Shown here: in pieces, positions 1-5,188 of the stretch
Layout: the number at the start of each line of letters is the position of its first letter
How positions within the stretch are numbered: position 1 is the stretch's first letter
Assembly: GCA_049317725.1 (NCBI GenBank)
Contig: JBMOHS010000240.1
Location: forward strand, 1 to 5,188
Origin: CAIOZW01 sp049317725
GTDB taxonomy: Bacteria; Acidobacteriota; Blastocatellia; RBC074
Reading direction: 5' to 3'
Length of the DNA stretch: 5,188 bases
Position numbers and translations under genes: made by a program
Notes under the pieces: model-generated
Told to the model about the DNA's origin: nothing
The model's input: the letters and a program-made list of their open reading frames with translations, nothing else
Databases searched by the model: none

Positions 1-1484
1 CGCTCTTCCCGTTCTGGCCGGTAGAAGACCTCTCTCCCGTCAGGCGACGTCACCCGCTCGACCAGGTACGGCCGGACCCACCTTCCGCCATTGGCGATGA
101 CCGAGACAGCAGCGACCGCCTGGAGAGGCGTCACCGCGATCTCTTGCCCCATGGCGATCGACCCAATCGAGTCTGGATTCCAACGATCTGGTGGACGAAG
201 AATCCCGGCCGCCTCTCCCGGCAGGTCGACCTTTGTCCGATCTCCAAACCCAAACTTTTTAATGTACTGGTGAAAGGTCTGACGGCCCATCCGTTGGGCC
301 AGTCGAATCGCTCCGACATTCGACGATTTAGCGAAGGCCTCCTCCATGCGGATGAGACCATAGGCGTGTGTGTCGCGAATCACGCGCCGCCCGATCGTCA
401 TCTGCCCATGGCCGCAATCGAGACGATCACCCCGACGGACGACCCCTTCCTCCAAGGCGGCCGCGAAGGTGATGATCTTGAAGATTGAGCCGGGCTCATA
501 GGGGGCCGAGATCGCTTGGTTGACATATGCCAATTGATCCGGAATCGACTGTCGCCTCGTTCCAGGGTCAAAGGTAGGAGCGCTGGCCATGGCCAGAATC
601 CGTCCAGTCCAGGGATCCATGATCACCACCGAGCCTCCCTTGGCCCGGTGCTGACGAACCGTCTGCTCCAGCAGCAGTTCGACCTTCCGCTGAAGCGCGG
701 CATCAATCGTCAACCAGACGGTCGACCCGGCAGTCGGTGGGAGATCTGTGCGCTGATAGGGCTTGCGCCCGGCATCGCGCACGACCGCCACCTCACCCTT
801 GTGCCCTTCTAAAAAATGATCGAAGCGGCTTTCAATGCCGGCCACTCCACGAACGGCGGGTTCGGTCGACTGGCTGGGGAGATTGGGGGCACTGACCGTT
901 CCCTGGGTCGGCGCTTCCGTCCATCCGACATACCCCAACAGGTGGGCGGCGAGTTGGTGATTGGGATAGGCGCGAACCTCCTCCTCCTCAAACTCGATCC
1001 CCGTCAATTTGTGGTTGGCGACGATTTGTCGAACCTGGGCGGCTTCTTTGGGGGCGAGCCGACGGCGCAACCAAGTGCGGCGATTCTGGTCTTCGAGGAT
1101 GGACAGGAACTGCTGGGGAGACAGACCGAGCAGCGGAGCAAGAAGCTGAACCGCCTCCTGACGCTTCTCCGCCAAGGTCCGCTTCTCCTTGGCAAGGCGG
1201 GATTGAAAGCGCTTCGGATCGAGGTAGACGGAATTGAGGACTTGGCTGGTGACGAGCGAGTTCCCGTGGCGGTCGACGATCGCACCACGGGGAGCGATCA
1301 GATCTACCTTTCTCTTGTGCTGCAGTTCTGCTCGCGCTTGGTACGTCTCGTGCTCAACCCATTGCAGCCAGATGAGACGGCCAAGGATCAGCAGAATCCA
1401 TGCCAGCACCAGCGCGCCCAAATAATAAAGGCGCTGCTGGCTTGAAGGAGTCCCCTGGATCTGCTCGGGTCGACGTTTCGGCAT
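1..1484 (-). CDS. ftsI: Peptidoglycan D,D-transpeptidase FtsI (PBP3), 3' end cut by the window edge
   Basis: Septal class B penicillin-binding protein that cross-links peptide stems during division. I translated it by hand from ATG at 1484: 494 codons with no stop, running off the left edge. Residues 1-18 are a basic cytoplasmic tail and about 20-40 a single membrane anchor. PRGAIVDRHG (65-74) opens the PBP dimerisation (pedestal) domain; GVAGIES near 215 ends the region before the transpeptidase linker. The catalytic domain shows the SxxK box as S333-I-F-K336 in EPGSIFK, with Ser333 the nucleophile, and the SxN box as S387-S388-N389. MGQEIAVTPLQ is also typical of FtsI. The KTG box is not seen and should lie beyond the edge. 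A Pro/Thr/Ser-rich stretch of about 20 residues before GVAGIES looks like an insertion. ATG 1484 is the first usual start codon after an in-frame TGA; it lies 24 nt after the ftsL-like stop and lacks a clear Shine-Dalgarno, so translation may be coupled. Identity is secure; the choice of FtsI over SpoVD-type relatives rests on gene order. Confidence 0.96.
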   Translation of the reverse strand, partial: MPKRRPEQIQGTPSSQQRLYYLGALVLAWILLILGRLIWLQWVEHETYQARAELQHKRKVDLIAPRGAIVDRHGNSLVTSQVLNSVYLDPKRFQSRLAKEKRTLAEKRQEAVQLLAPLLGLSPQQFLSILEDQNRRTWLRRRLAPKEAAQVRQIVANHKLTGIEFEEEEVRAYPNHQLAAHLLGYVGWTEAPTQGTVSAPNLPSQSTEPAVRGVAGIESRFDHFLEGHKGEVAVVRDAGRKPYQRTDLPPTAGSTVWLTIDAALQRKVELLLEQTVRQHRAKGGSVVIMDPWTGRILAMASAPTFDPGTRRQSIPDQLAYVNQAISAPYEPGSIFKIITFAAALEEGVVRRGDRLDCGHGQMTIGRRVIRDTHAYGLIRMEEAFAKSSNVGAIRLAQRMGRQTFHQYIKKFGFGDRTKVDLPGEAAGILRPPDRWNPDSIGSIAMGQEIAVTPLQAVAAVSVIANGGRWVRPYLVERVTSPDGREVFYRPEREE

Positions 1485-1508
1485 AAGAAAAATTGGACTG
1501 GAGCAGGG

Positions 1509-2162
1509 TTACTGCTCAAAGACGACCGCTTCGATCCGGCGGGGCCGCGTCTGTGGGGCCGTTCGGGTCTGCACGACGGGAACGACTGCCCGATCTTTCC
1601 TTGACTCGTCTCGGGGTGTAGCCGCTTCCTCGTCAGGGACCACCGACGCGCGGACGGGTCTGGCAGGAGAGGTCCTGACAATGCGGTTCTCCGGCTCGCG
1701 AGGGACCCTGGCTTGCCGGGAAGTGGAAGCCAACCGGGTGGCAATTGGTGAGGGGAGCGCCGTTCGTTGAAGAGCGGGCTGGACCAGTCCCCCGACGGGT
1801 GAGGGCGTCAGCGCCTTCCGTTGAACTTCGTCGATCGCCCGGTGTCGCCGATCATCGTCAAACCGCTGCTGCTTGGCCAGCTCGTGAAACTCCGCCTTGA
1901 GTTCGGCATCCTGTCGGCCCAACCGACGCGATCTCCCCTGTGATTGCAGCGCGAGCAGGAATCCGCTGGCGACCAATCCTCCCAGGAGGATGATCGCCCA
2001 AAGAACGCGCGAGCCGTCCTGCCCTGAGCCCGTGACCGACCTCCCCAGTGCCGAGCTGGAGCGCCGAGGCCTTGATCCCGGACGGCCGGCGCTGGCGCCC
2101 CTCTCGACCACTGGACCATTGCGTACCTGCTTGCGATATGGGTGTCCTTTGGGAATCTTCAT
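1509..2162 (-). CDS. ftsL: FtsL-position single-pass membrane protein with long Pro/Arg-rich tail
   Basis: Probable FtsL, the bitopic divisome protein that in other bacteria pairs with FtsB and helps activate FtsW-FtsI. The 217 residues begin with a basic, Gly/Ser/Arg-rich cytoplasmic segment (1-52). One membrane helix follows (about 53-73, VLWAIILLGG then VASGFLLAL), then a short charged heptad-like stretch (about 77-118, AELKAEFHELAKQQ). The remaining 100 or so residues are rich in Pro, Arg, Ala and Val and probably disordered in the periplasm. FtsL is usually about 90-120 residues, so this is about twice the normal size, and its coiled coil is short. I chose ATG 2162 because GGAG lies 7 nt upstream; a GTG at 2222 would add 20 residues but has no good ribosome site. 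The call rests on position between rsmH and ftsI plus topology, since FtsL has little sequence conservation. It could instead be a lineage-specific protein that replaces FtsL. Confidence 0.65.
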   Translation of the reverse strand: MKIPKGHPYRKQVRNGPVVERGASAGRPGSRPRRSSSALGRSVTGSGQDGSRVLWAIILLGGLVASGFLLALQSQGRSRRLGRQDAELKAEFHELAKQQRFDDDRRHRAIDEVQRKALTPSPVGGLVQPALQRTALPSPIATRLASTSRQARVPREPENRIVRTSPARPVRASVVPDEEAATPRDESRKDRAVVPVVQTRTAPQTRPRRIEAVVFEQ

Positions 2163-2327
2163 CTCTCGTCTCCACTGGGCAGTCAGCCGACTCCGCCCGA
2201 CCACCTCACCTGCCTTCGGCACTTACCACGCCGCTGGAAATCGAATGATCGGCGGAGTTCGTCGAATTCAATTGTCAGGGAAATGGCGGGAGGTCGTCCC
2301 GGATAATCCCAAATCTGGAAGAGATTG

Positions 2328-2342
2328 AACTGGGTGCCAGTT
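2328..2342 (-). repeat. Perfect inverted repeat (hairpin) in the rsmH-ftsL gap
   Basis: AACTGG-3 nt-CCAGTT is a perfect 6-bp stem with a three-base loop, 24 nt after the rsmH stop. No T-run follows on the minus strand, so it is not a standard intrinsic terminator. It lies within a 203-nt gap, long for this compact operon. It could protect or process the mRNA, or be chance; I see no convincing promoter for ftsL in the gap. Confidence 0.4.
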
Positions 2343-2365
2343 GTGCAATCTCCTCGGGTGCACCT

Positions 2366-3424
2366 TCAACCATGGCCACCACCCGAGGGGGGGGCAGCGT
2401 GCTCGTCCTCCCTTCCACCCTGACCGGAAGGGTCGGGAAGAGAGAGTTTGCGGCAGGCTCGCAAGCGGGCACTCCTCGCACGAGGGTTGAGAGCGATCTC
2501 CTCTGGGCCTGGGCAGAGCGCTTTGCGGGTCAAGAGTTCGACACGGCGAACGGCCCGACACTGGCAGGTCGGAGCGTGCGGTGGGCATTGACATTGCCCA
2601 GCCTGAAACCGCAGTGCCTGCTTGATCAACCGGTCCTCCAGCGAGTGGAAAGTGATCACCACGAGGCGCCCCTCCGGAGCCAACAGGTCGACCGCTTCCC
2701 CGACAAAAGTAGACAACCCCTCCAGCTCGCGATTGACCGCAATCCGGAGCGCCTGAAACGTCCGGGTCGCCGGGTGAATTCGCCAATGCCCCTTCTGATG
2801 GACTGCCCGAATGACCAAATCCGCGAGCTGGGCAGTGGTCCGAATCGGGCTGCGCGAGCGCTGCTCGACGATGCGACGGGCAATCCGACGGGAGGCTGGT
2901 TCTTCTCCATAGCTCCAGAGCAGCTCCGCCAACTGCGGTTCACTCAACCGTGCGATCAACTCGGCCGCGGTCTCCCCTTGCGAGCGATCCATTCGCATGT
3001 CGAGAAGGATCTCCGAAGCGTCCGCAGCTTCCCCTCTTCCTTCTCCCTGCCGAAAACTGAATCCCCGCTCGAGCGTCTCGAGCTGGTACGAGGAGATTCC
3101 CAGGTCGACCAGGATCCCCGAGACCGACTCGATGCCACGGTCGCGGCAGATCGTCGCCACGTCGCGGTAGTCGGCGTGGAGGTACTCGATACGGTCGCCA
3201 AATCTGGCCAGCCGCTGCTTGGCAAGCGGGATCGATTCGGCGTCCCGATCAAGTCCAATGACCCGGCCAGTCGCCCCGGCCGCATCGACCGCTTCGAGCC
3301 AACGCTCGGTATGGCCCCCCATTCCCAGTGTTCCGTCGATCAGAACTCCCCCCCGCTCCGGCGCGAGGAGGGCGATCGCTTCCTCGACCATCACCGACCG
3401 GTGGAGCACCCCTTCTGTCGGCAT
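2366..3424 (-). CDS. rsmH: 16S rRNA (cytosine1402-N4)-methyltransferase RsmH (MraW)
   Basis: Cytoplasmic SAM-dependent methyltransferase that modifies N4 of C1402 in the 16S rRNA decoding centre. From ATG 3424 it is 352 residues and shows every family signature: HRSVMVEEA (8-16), the SAM-binding loop DGTLGMGGHT (30-39), GLDRDAESI (57-65), DLGISSYQLE from 107, RGFSF (120-124), LDMRMD (141-146), YGEEPASRRIAR (172-183), HPATRTFQALRIAVN (217-231), FHSLEDR (259-265) and NPRARSARLR (313-322). A CxC-x6-CxC cluster (C278, C280, C287, C289) resembles one seen in many homologues. Start choice: GGGAGG sits 6 nt before ATG 3424, whereas it abuts the alternative ATG 3430; a GTG at 3451 is less likely. It is longer than the roughly 310 residues usual for the family because of about 11 extra residues between RGFSF and LDMRMD and a Gly/Pro-rich tail of about 25 residues. 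It begins 67 nt after the mraZ stop and is surely co-transcribed. Confidence 0.98.
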   Translation of the reverse strand: MPTEGVLHRSVMVEEAIALLAPERGGVLIDGTLGMGGHTERWLEAVDAAGATGRVIGLDRDAESIPLAKQRLARFGDRIEYLHADYRDVATICRDRGIESVSGILVDLGISSYQLETLERGFSFRQGEGRGEAADASEILLDMRMDRSQGETAAELIARLSEPQLAELLWSYGEEPASRRIARRIVEQRSRSPIRTTAQLADLVIRAVHQKGHWRIHPATRTFQALRIAVNRELEGLSTFVGEAVDLLAPEGRLVVITFHSLEDRLIKQALRFQAGQCQCPPHAPTCQCRAVRRVELLTRKALCPGPEEIALNPRARSARLRACRKLSLPDPSGQGGREDEHAAPPSGGGHG

Positions 3425-3440
3425 GGTCATCCTCCCTCTG

Positions 3441-3463
3441 AAGCTACCCACCCAAAGCTACCC
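3441..3463 (-). repeat. 9-bp tandem direct repeat in the mraZ-rsmH spacer
   Basis: GGGTAGCTT occurs twice on the coding strand (3463-3455 and 3449-3441) with a 5-bp spacer, a 14-bp period. It lies just upstream of the rsmH ribosome-binding site. The spacer also has several TGGG tetramers, but their spacing (18, 11, 4) does not match MraZ-box periodicity. Function unknown; it may be a local duplication. Confidence 0.45.
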
Positions 3464-3491
3464 CAGCGCTCCTTGAAAGCCCACGACCGGC

Positions 3492-3935
3492 TCAGAGGCC
3501 ATACTCCCCCAGCTGGATGGCATCCGCCTCGGTATAGGGGTTCCCTTCGAGATACTGACGCTGCCGCTCGGCATTCCAGACTTCGAGGAAGTTCATCTTG
3601 CCGAGGACGATCACCTCGCCCTGCAGGTCCGCTTTAAGACGCAACGGGGCCGGAATGAGCAACCGGCCCTGGGCATCCGCCTCCTGCTCCGAGCCAAAGT
3701 AGCTGGTCACACTCAGAAAGCGTTTCTTCGAGGGCAGTTCGTTGGGAACCTCTTGCAGCTTGGCCTCGATCTCCTCCCAGACGGTCAAGGGATAGATCTG
3801 GGCCGCCTCGCCCGTCGTGCTGGTCACATAGAACCGGTGGCCGGGATAGCGCTCCTCGAGGACCCGCCGGAAAGACGAGGGGATCTTGAGGCGGCTCTTT
3901 TCATCCATTCGCGTTGAGCTGCACCCTCGAAACAT
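3492..3935 (-). CDS. mraZ: Transcriptional regulator MraZ
   Basis: DNA-binding regulator that in E. coli represses its own dcw promoter. At 147 residues it has normal family length and two AbrB/SpoVT-like half-domains. The first carries MFRG (1-4) and D11-E-K-S-R-L-K-I-P19 followed by SFR; the second carries D87-A-Q-G-R-L-L-I-P95 followed by APLR. These match the family's duplicated DxKGRxxIP pattern. The first copy has Ser14 where Gly is usual (KSR rather than KGR); the second keeps Gly90. The start ATG at 3935 gives the canonical MFRG N-terminus and has an AGGGGG-type ribosome site a few bases upstream. It is the first gene of the operon, followed by rsmH. Upstream lie a strong promoter and a set of 10-bp-period repeats that are the likely self-binding site, so negative autoregulation is the natural inference. 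Identity is very secure. Confidence 0.97.
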   Translation of the reverse strand: MFRGCSSTRMDEKSRLKIPSSFRRVLEERYPGHRFYVTSTTGEAAQIYPLTVWEEIEAKLQEVPNELPSKKRFLSVTSYFGSEQEADAQGRLLIPAPLRLKADLQGEVIVLGKMNFLEVWNAERQRQYLEGNPYTEADAIQLGEYGL

Positions 3936-4097
3936 CTTCCCCCTGCTGCTTTACAGCCCCACGGAACAACCCAGCTTTGAAATCGGTGGAATGGCCCTGC
4001 CCAGCCCCTGCTAAAACCCAGCTCCAGCGAAAATATGGGTGGTGGGCTCCTCAAAAGACTTGTTTCGCCTTTTGGCACCTTCAGCACGGCATTCCTG

Positions 4098-4111
4098 TGG
4101 TCCACTGACCA
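4098..4111. repeat. Perfect inverted repeat in the mraZ leader
   Basis: TGGTC-CACT-GACCA on the plus strand has two 5-bp arms around a 4-nt centre. It overlaps the most downstream of five GTGGA motifs. As RNA it would fold near the 5' end of the mraZ leader; as DNA it could be a small operator half-site pair. No further pairing extends it. Confidence 0.35.
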
Positions 4112-4127
4112 GTCTTCCACTCAAGTC

Positions 4128-4157
4128 AGTCCACTTTATTCCACTTTGGTCCACCAC
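4128..4157 (-). promoter_or_regulatory. Probable MraZ operator: three 10-bp-period direct repeats
   Basis: Read on the mraZ strand, three units follow each other in exact 10-bp register: GTGGTGG-ACC, AAAGTGG-AAT, AAAGTGG-ACT. The conserved core is GTGGA followed by 5 variable bases. MraZ is known to bind such tandem arrays: TGGGN with 5-nt spacers in E. coli and AAAGTG(T/G) repeats in Mollicutes. The two AAAGTGG units here match the latter form. The array lies just downstream of the promoter -10, covering about +2 to +31, ideal for repression. Two more GTGGA copies (4120-4116 and 4105-4101) lie out of register. The sequence is seen directly; binding by the MraZ encoded here is inference. Confidence 0.68.
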
Positions 4158-4164
4158 GATGGCG

Positions 4165-4194
4165 ATAATAGGCCTCGTTGACAGAGAGAGTCAA
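4165..4194 (-). promoter_or_regulatory. Sigma70-type promoter of the mraZ operon
   Basis: On the minus strand TTGACT (4194-4189) and TATTAT (4170-4165) are separated by 18 nt; each hexamer matches the TTGACA/TATAAT consensus at five of six positions. The predicted start site is near 4158, immediately before the MraZ-box array. The position upstream of the first gene of the cluster supports it as the main dcw promoter. No start-site data are available here. Confidence 0.72.
4178..4194. repeat. Palindrome over the mraZ -35 element
   Basis: TTGAC-AGAGAGA-GTCAA is a perfect inverted repeat with 5-bp arms and a 7-bp centre, spanning 17 bp. One arm is part of the mraZ -35 hexamer; the other gives a TTGACA on the plus strand that lacks a matching -10. 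It could be a dimeric repressor operator or a by-product of the -35 sequence. Confidence 0.35.
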
Positions 4195-4230
4195 GAAGAT
4201 TCCCCGGTCAAAAAAGGGCGGGAGGGCAAG

Positions 4231-4284
4231 ATTTAAAACTTTGTTTAAGGAGAGAGGGGGAAGAGCGACAGAGAGGGAGGAAGA
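4231..4284. other. AT-rich island followed by a purine tract in the divergent spacer
   Basis: Positions 4231-4248 are almost all A/T, with an imperfect inverted repeat (TTAAAAC..GTTTAA, one bulged base), in otherwise GC-rich DNA. From 4247 to 4284 the plus strand is purine apart from two C residues. No ORF of note, terminator T-run or known element is visible. It may affect DNA melting or bending between the two divergent promoters. Confidence 0.3.
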
Positions 4285-4305
4285 TCGTCGTTTCTGAAGG
4301 GAGCG

Positions 4306-4314
4306 TGGTATAGT
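4306..4314 (+). promoter_or_regulatory. Extended -10 promoter element for the ZIP transporter gene
   Basis: TGGTATAGT contains the extended TGn motif plus a -10 hexamer matching TATAAT at five of six positions. No good -35 lies 16-18 nt upstream, which fits an extended -10 promoter. The start site would be near 4321, giving a short leader of about 21-45 nt depending on the start codon used. Confidence 0.5.
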
Positions 4315-4365
4315 GGCGGCGCTGACAATCAACAAGAGGGGGTGGAGAAGGATGGGGTCACGGAG

Positions 4366-5151
4366 ATGAGGGAAGTGATCACACTGGCGGTCATTGGCGG
4401 GTTAGCGGCGGGCGGAAACCTGCTGGGCGGGCTGTTGATCGCAGCGCGTTCGGGGCCCCGCTACCGTTGGTTGCGGCAGTTGACGGCAGTCGGTGCGGGA
4501 TTCCTGCTGGCGGCGGTCTTATTGGAGGTTGTTCCGGAAGTCAGCCGGCAGTGGGGCGAGGCGTTCGGGGTTGCCATGGCTTGGATGGTGGGCGGGTACC
4601 TGCTCCTGCAATTGGCAGAGCACACGATTGCCCCCCATTTCCATTTTGGAGAAGAGACCCACCACGTGGAGATGCACAAGCAGGGAGTGGCGGGGCGGGC
4701 CCTGCTCGGGCTCTCGATCCACGCCTTCTTCGATGGGGTCGTCATGGCGGCGGGGCTGCTGACGAGCTTTCGCCTGGGAATGGTCCTCTTTCTCGCCGTC
4801 TTCTTGCATAAGATACCGGAAGGGTTCACGATCGCATCGATTATGCTCTCGGCTGGACGGGATCGGCGTGCAGCTTGGCAGGCGACCCTGCTGATCGCGG
4901 TTGCGACCCTGGCGGGGATCCTGACGGTCACGGTCACCCAGCCGGCGATTCGCTATGCCCTGCCCTTCTCCGCCGGGGTCACTCTCTATGTCGCCGCTTC
5001 GGATCTGATCCCGGAAGTCAACCACGCCCATGCGCACAACCACGACCACCCGACGGAGGAACGGGGGATTCCCGCATCGATCTATGTCTTTGGCGGCGTC
5101 GCCTTCTTTTATGGGACACACTGGCTGCTCTCGCTGGCGCTTGGTGAGTAG
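4366..5151 (+). CDS. ZIP-family divalent metal transporter
   Basis: Integral membrane protein of the ZIP (SLC39/ZupT/GufA-like) family, which moves Zn, Fe or Mn into the cytoplasm; the substrate here cannot be told. From ATG 4366 it is 261 residues; a GTG at 4342 would give 269. Neither start has an ideal ribosome site (GGGG 8 nt before the ATG; GAGG only 2 nt before the GTG). Eight hydrophobic segments fit the ZIP fold. With ATG 4366 as residue 1, the TM4 signature is H119-AFF-D123-G and TM5 carries H148-KIP-E152-G, the expected metal ligands. His-rich loops lie between TM3 and TM4 (FHFGEETHHVEMH) and between TM7 and TM8 (HAHAHNHDH), both predicted cytoplasmic and probably metal-sensing. The Asn common after the TM4 His is Ala, and TM5 has Lys after its His, suggesting a modified second metal site. 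It is divergent from mraZ and shares only the spacer. No terminator is visible after the stop. Confidence 0.94.
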   Translation: MREVITLAVIGGLAAGGNLLGGLLIAARSGPRYRWLRQLTAVGAGFLLAAVLLEVVPEVSRQWGEAFGVAMAWMVGGYLLLQLAEHTIAPHFHFGEETHHVEMHKQGVAGRALLGLSIHAFFDGVVMAAGLLTSFRLGMVLFLAVFLHKIPEGFTIASIMLSAGRDRRAAWQATLLIAVATLAGILTVTVTQPAIRYALPFSAGVTLYVAASDLIPEVNHAHAHNHDHPTEERGIPASIYVFGGVAFFYGTHWLLSLALGE

Positions 5152-5188
5152 ACGTGGGGGGCGATCGACACCGCGGAGTTTGAGAAAG

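Larger units (their letters stand above)
3936..4158 (-). other. Long 5' leader of the mraZ operon mRNA (predicted)
   Basis: If transcription starts about 7 nt after the TATTAT -10, at about 4158, the mRNA has an untranslated leader of roughly 220 nt. It contains a 5-bp-stem, 4-nt-loop hairpin (TGGTC..GACCA, 4111-4098), a short GCTG..CAGC hairpin near the ribosome site, and three irregularly spaced GCTGGG motifs (around 4021, 4004 and 3974). I recognise no known riboswitch or structured RNA in it. One open frame entering mraZ out of frame looks like a shadow. The leader's extent is inferred from the promoter, not measured. Confidence 0.45.

Noticed and set aside
816..1445. A 209-codon plus-strand open frame opposite ftsI
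   Set aside because: It is antisense to the FtsI coding frame, which shows continuous family similarity; no plausible promoter or ribosome site was seen.
2300..2350. A separate promoter for ftsL-ftsI in the spacer
   Set aside because: The best -10-like hexamer on the minus strand (GATTAT) has only a very poor -35 at suitable distance.
2275..2373. A 32-codon minus-strand frame starting with ATG in the rsmH-ftsL gap
   Set aside because: Its start overlaps the end of rsmH, it has no good Shine-Dalgarno and no recognisable protein features; kept only as a remark on the spacer.
2372..3637. A 421-codon plus-strand open frame opposite rsmH
   Set aside because: It lies antisense to a secure rsmH with all family motifs; its translation is rich in Arg, Pro and Ser with no recognisable domain, as expected of a GC-rich shadow frame.
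3957..4020. TGGG tetramers near mraZ as E. coli-type MraZ boxes
   Set aside because: Their spacings are irregular (17, 30, 12), unlike the 10-bp period of true MraZ arrays; the GTGGA array at 4128-4157 is a far better candidate.
4178..4206. Perfect TTGACA on the plus strand as a promoter toward the ZIP gene
   Set aside because: No -10-like sequence lies 15-19 nt downstream; the stretch there is C/G-rich.
5152..5188. Terminator after the ZIP gene
   Set aside because: No stem followed by a T-run is visible in the 37 bases available.

Overview
The window holds the start of a bacterial division and cell wall (dcw) cluster on the minus strand, in the order mraZ - rsmH (mraW) - ftsL-like - ftsI. 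A ZIP-family metal transporter is transcribed divergently on the plus strand. The sequence is GC-rich with dense coding. A membrane-anchored FtsI/PBP3 and the canonical gene order show a bacterium with peptidoglycan-based division. I cannot place the phylum: the proteins are diverged from the E. coli and Bacillus forms. A GC-rich, Gram-negative-type lineage (for example Acidobacteriota, Nitrospirota or NC10) is only a guess.

Layout from right to left along the operon. Positions 3936-4341 are the divergent intergenic region. It carries a convincing sigma70-type promoter firing toward mraZ (TTGACT - 18 nt - TATTAT). Just downstream of its -10 lie three 10-bp-period direct repeats ((A/G)NNGTGG-A) that look like the operator of MraZ, the repressor encoded by the first gene. 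A leader of about 220 nt follows, then mraZ (3492-3935), rsmH (2366-3424), a 203-nt gap with a perfect 6-bp-stem hairpin, an FtsL-position membrane protein (1509-2162), and ftsI (from 1484, running off the left edge before its KTG motif). On the other side, an extended -10 element (TGGTATAGT) lies just before the ZIP transporter gene, which ends at 5151.

How the genes fit together: MraZ is the cluster's autoregulator and RsmH methylates 16S rRNA. The FtsL-like protein and FtsI would belong to the septal peptidoglycan synthase complex. The ZIP gene is not a known part of the cluster; it shares only the regulatory region. I saw no mobile elements, CRISPR arrays, tRNA or rRNA genes. This is mostly a conserved housekeeping locus. 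The most interesting points are the MraZ-type operator, the unusually long Pro/Arg-rich FtsL-like protein and the family deviations in RsmH, MraZ and the ZIP protein.
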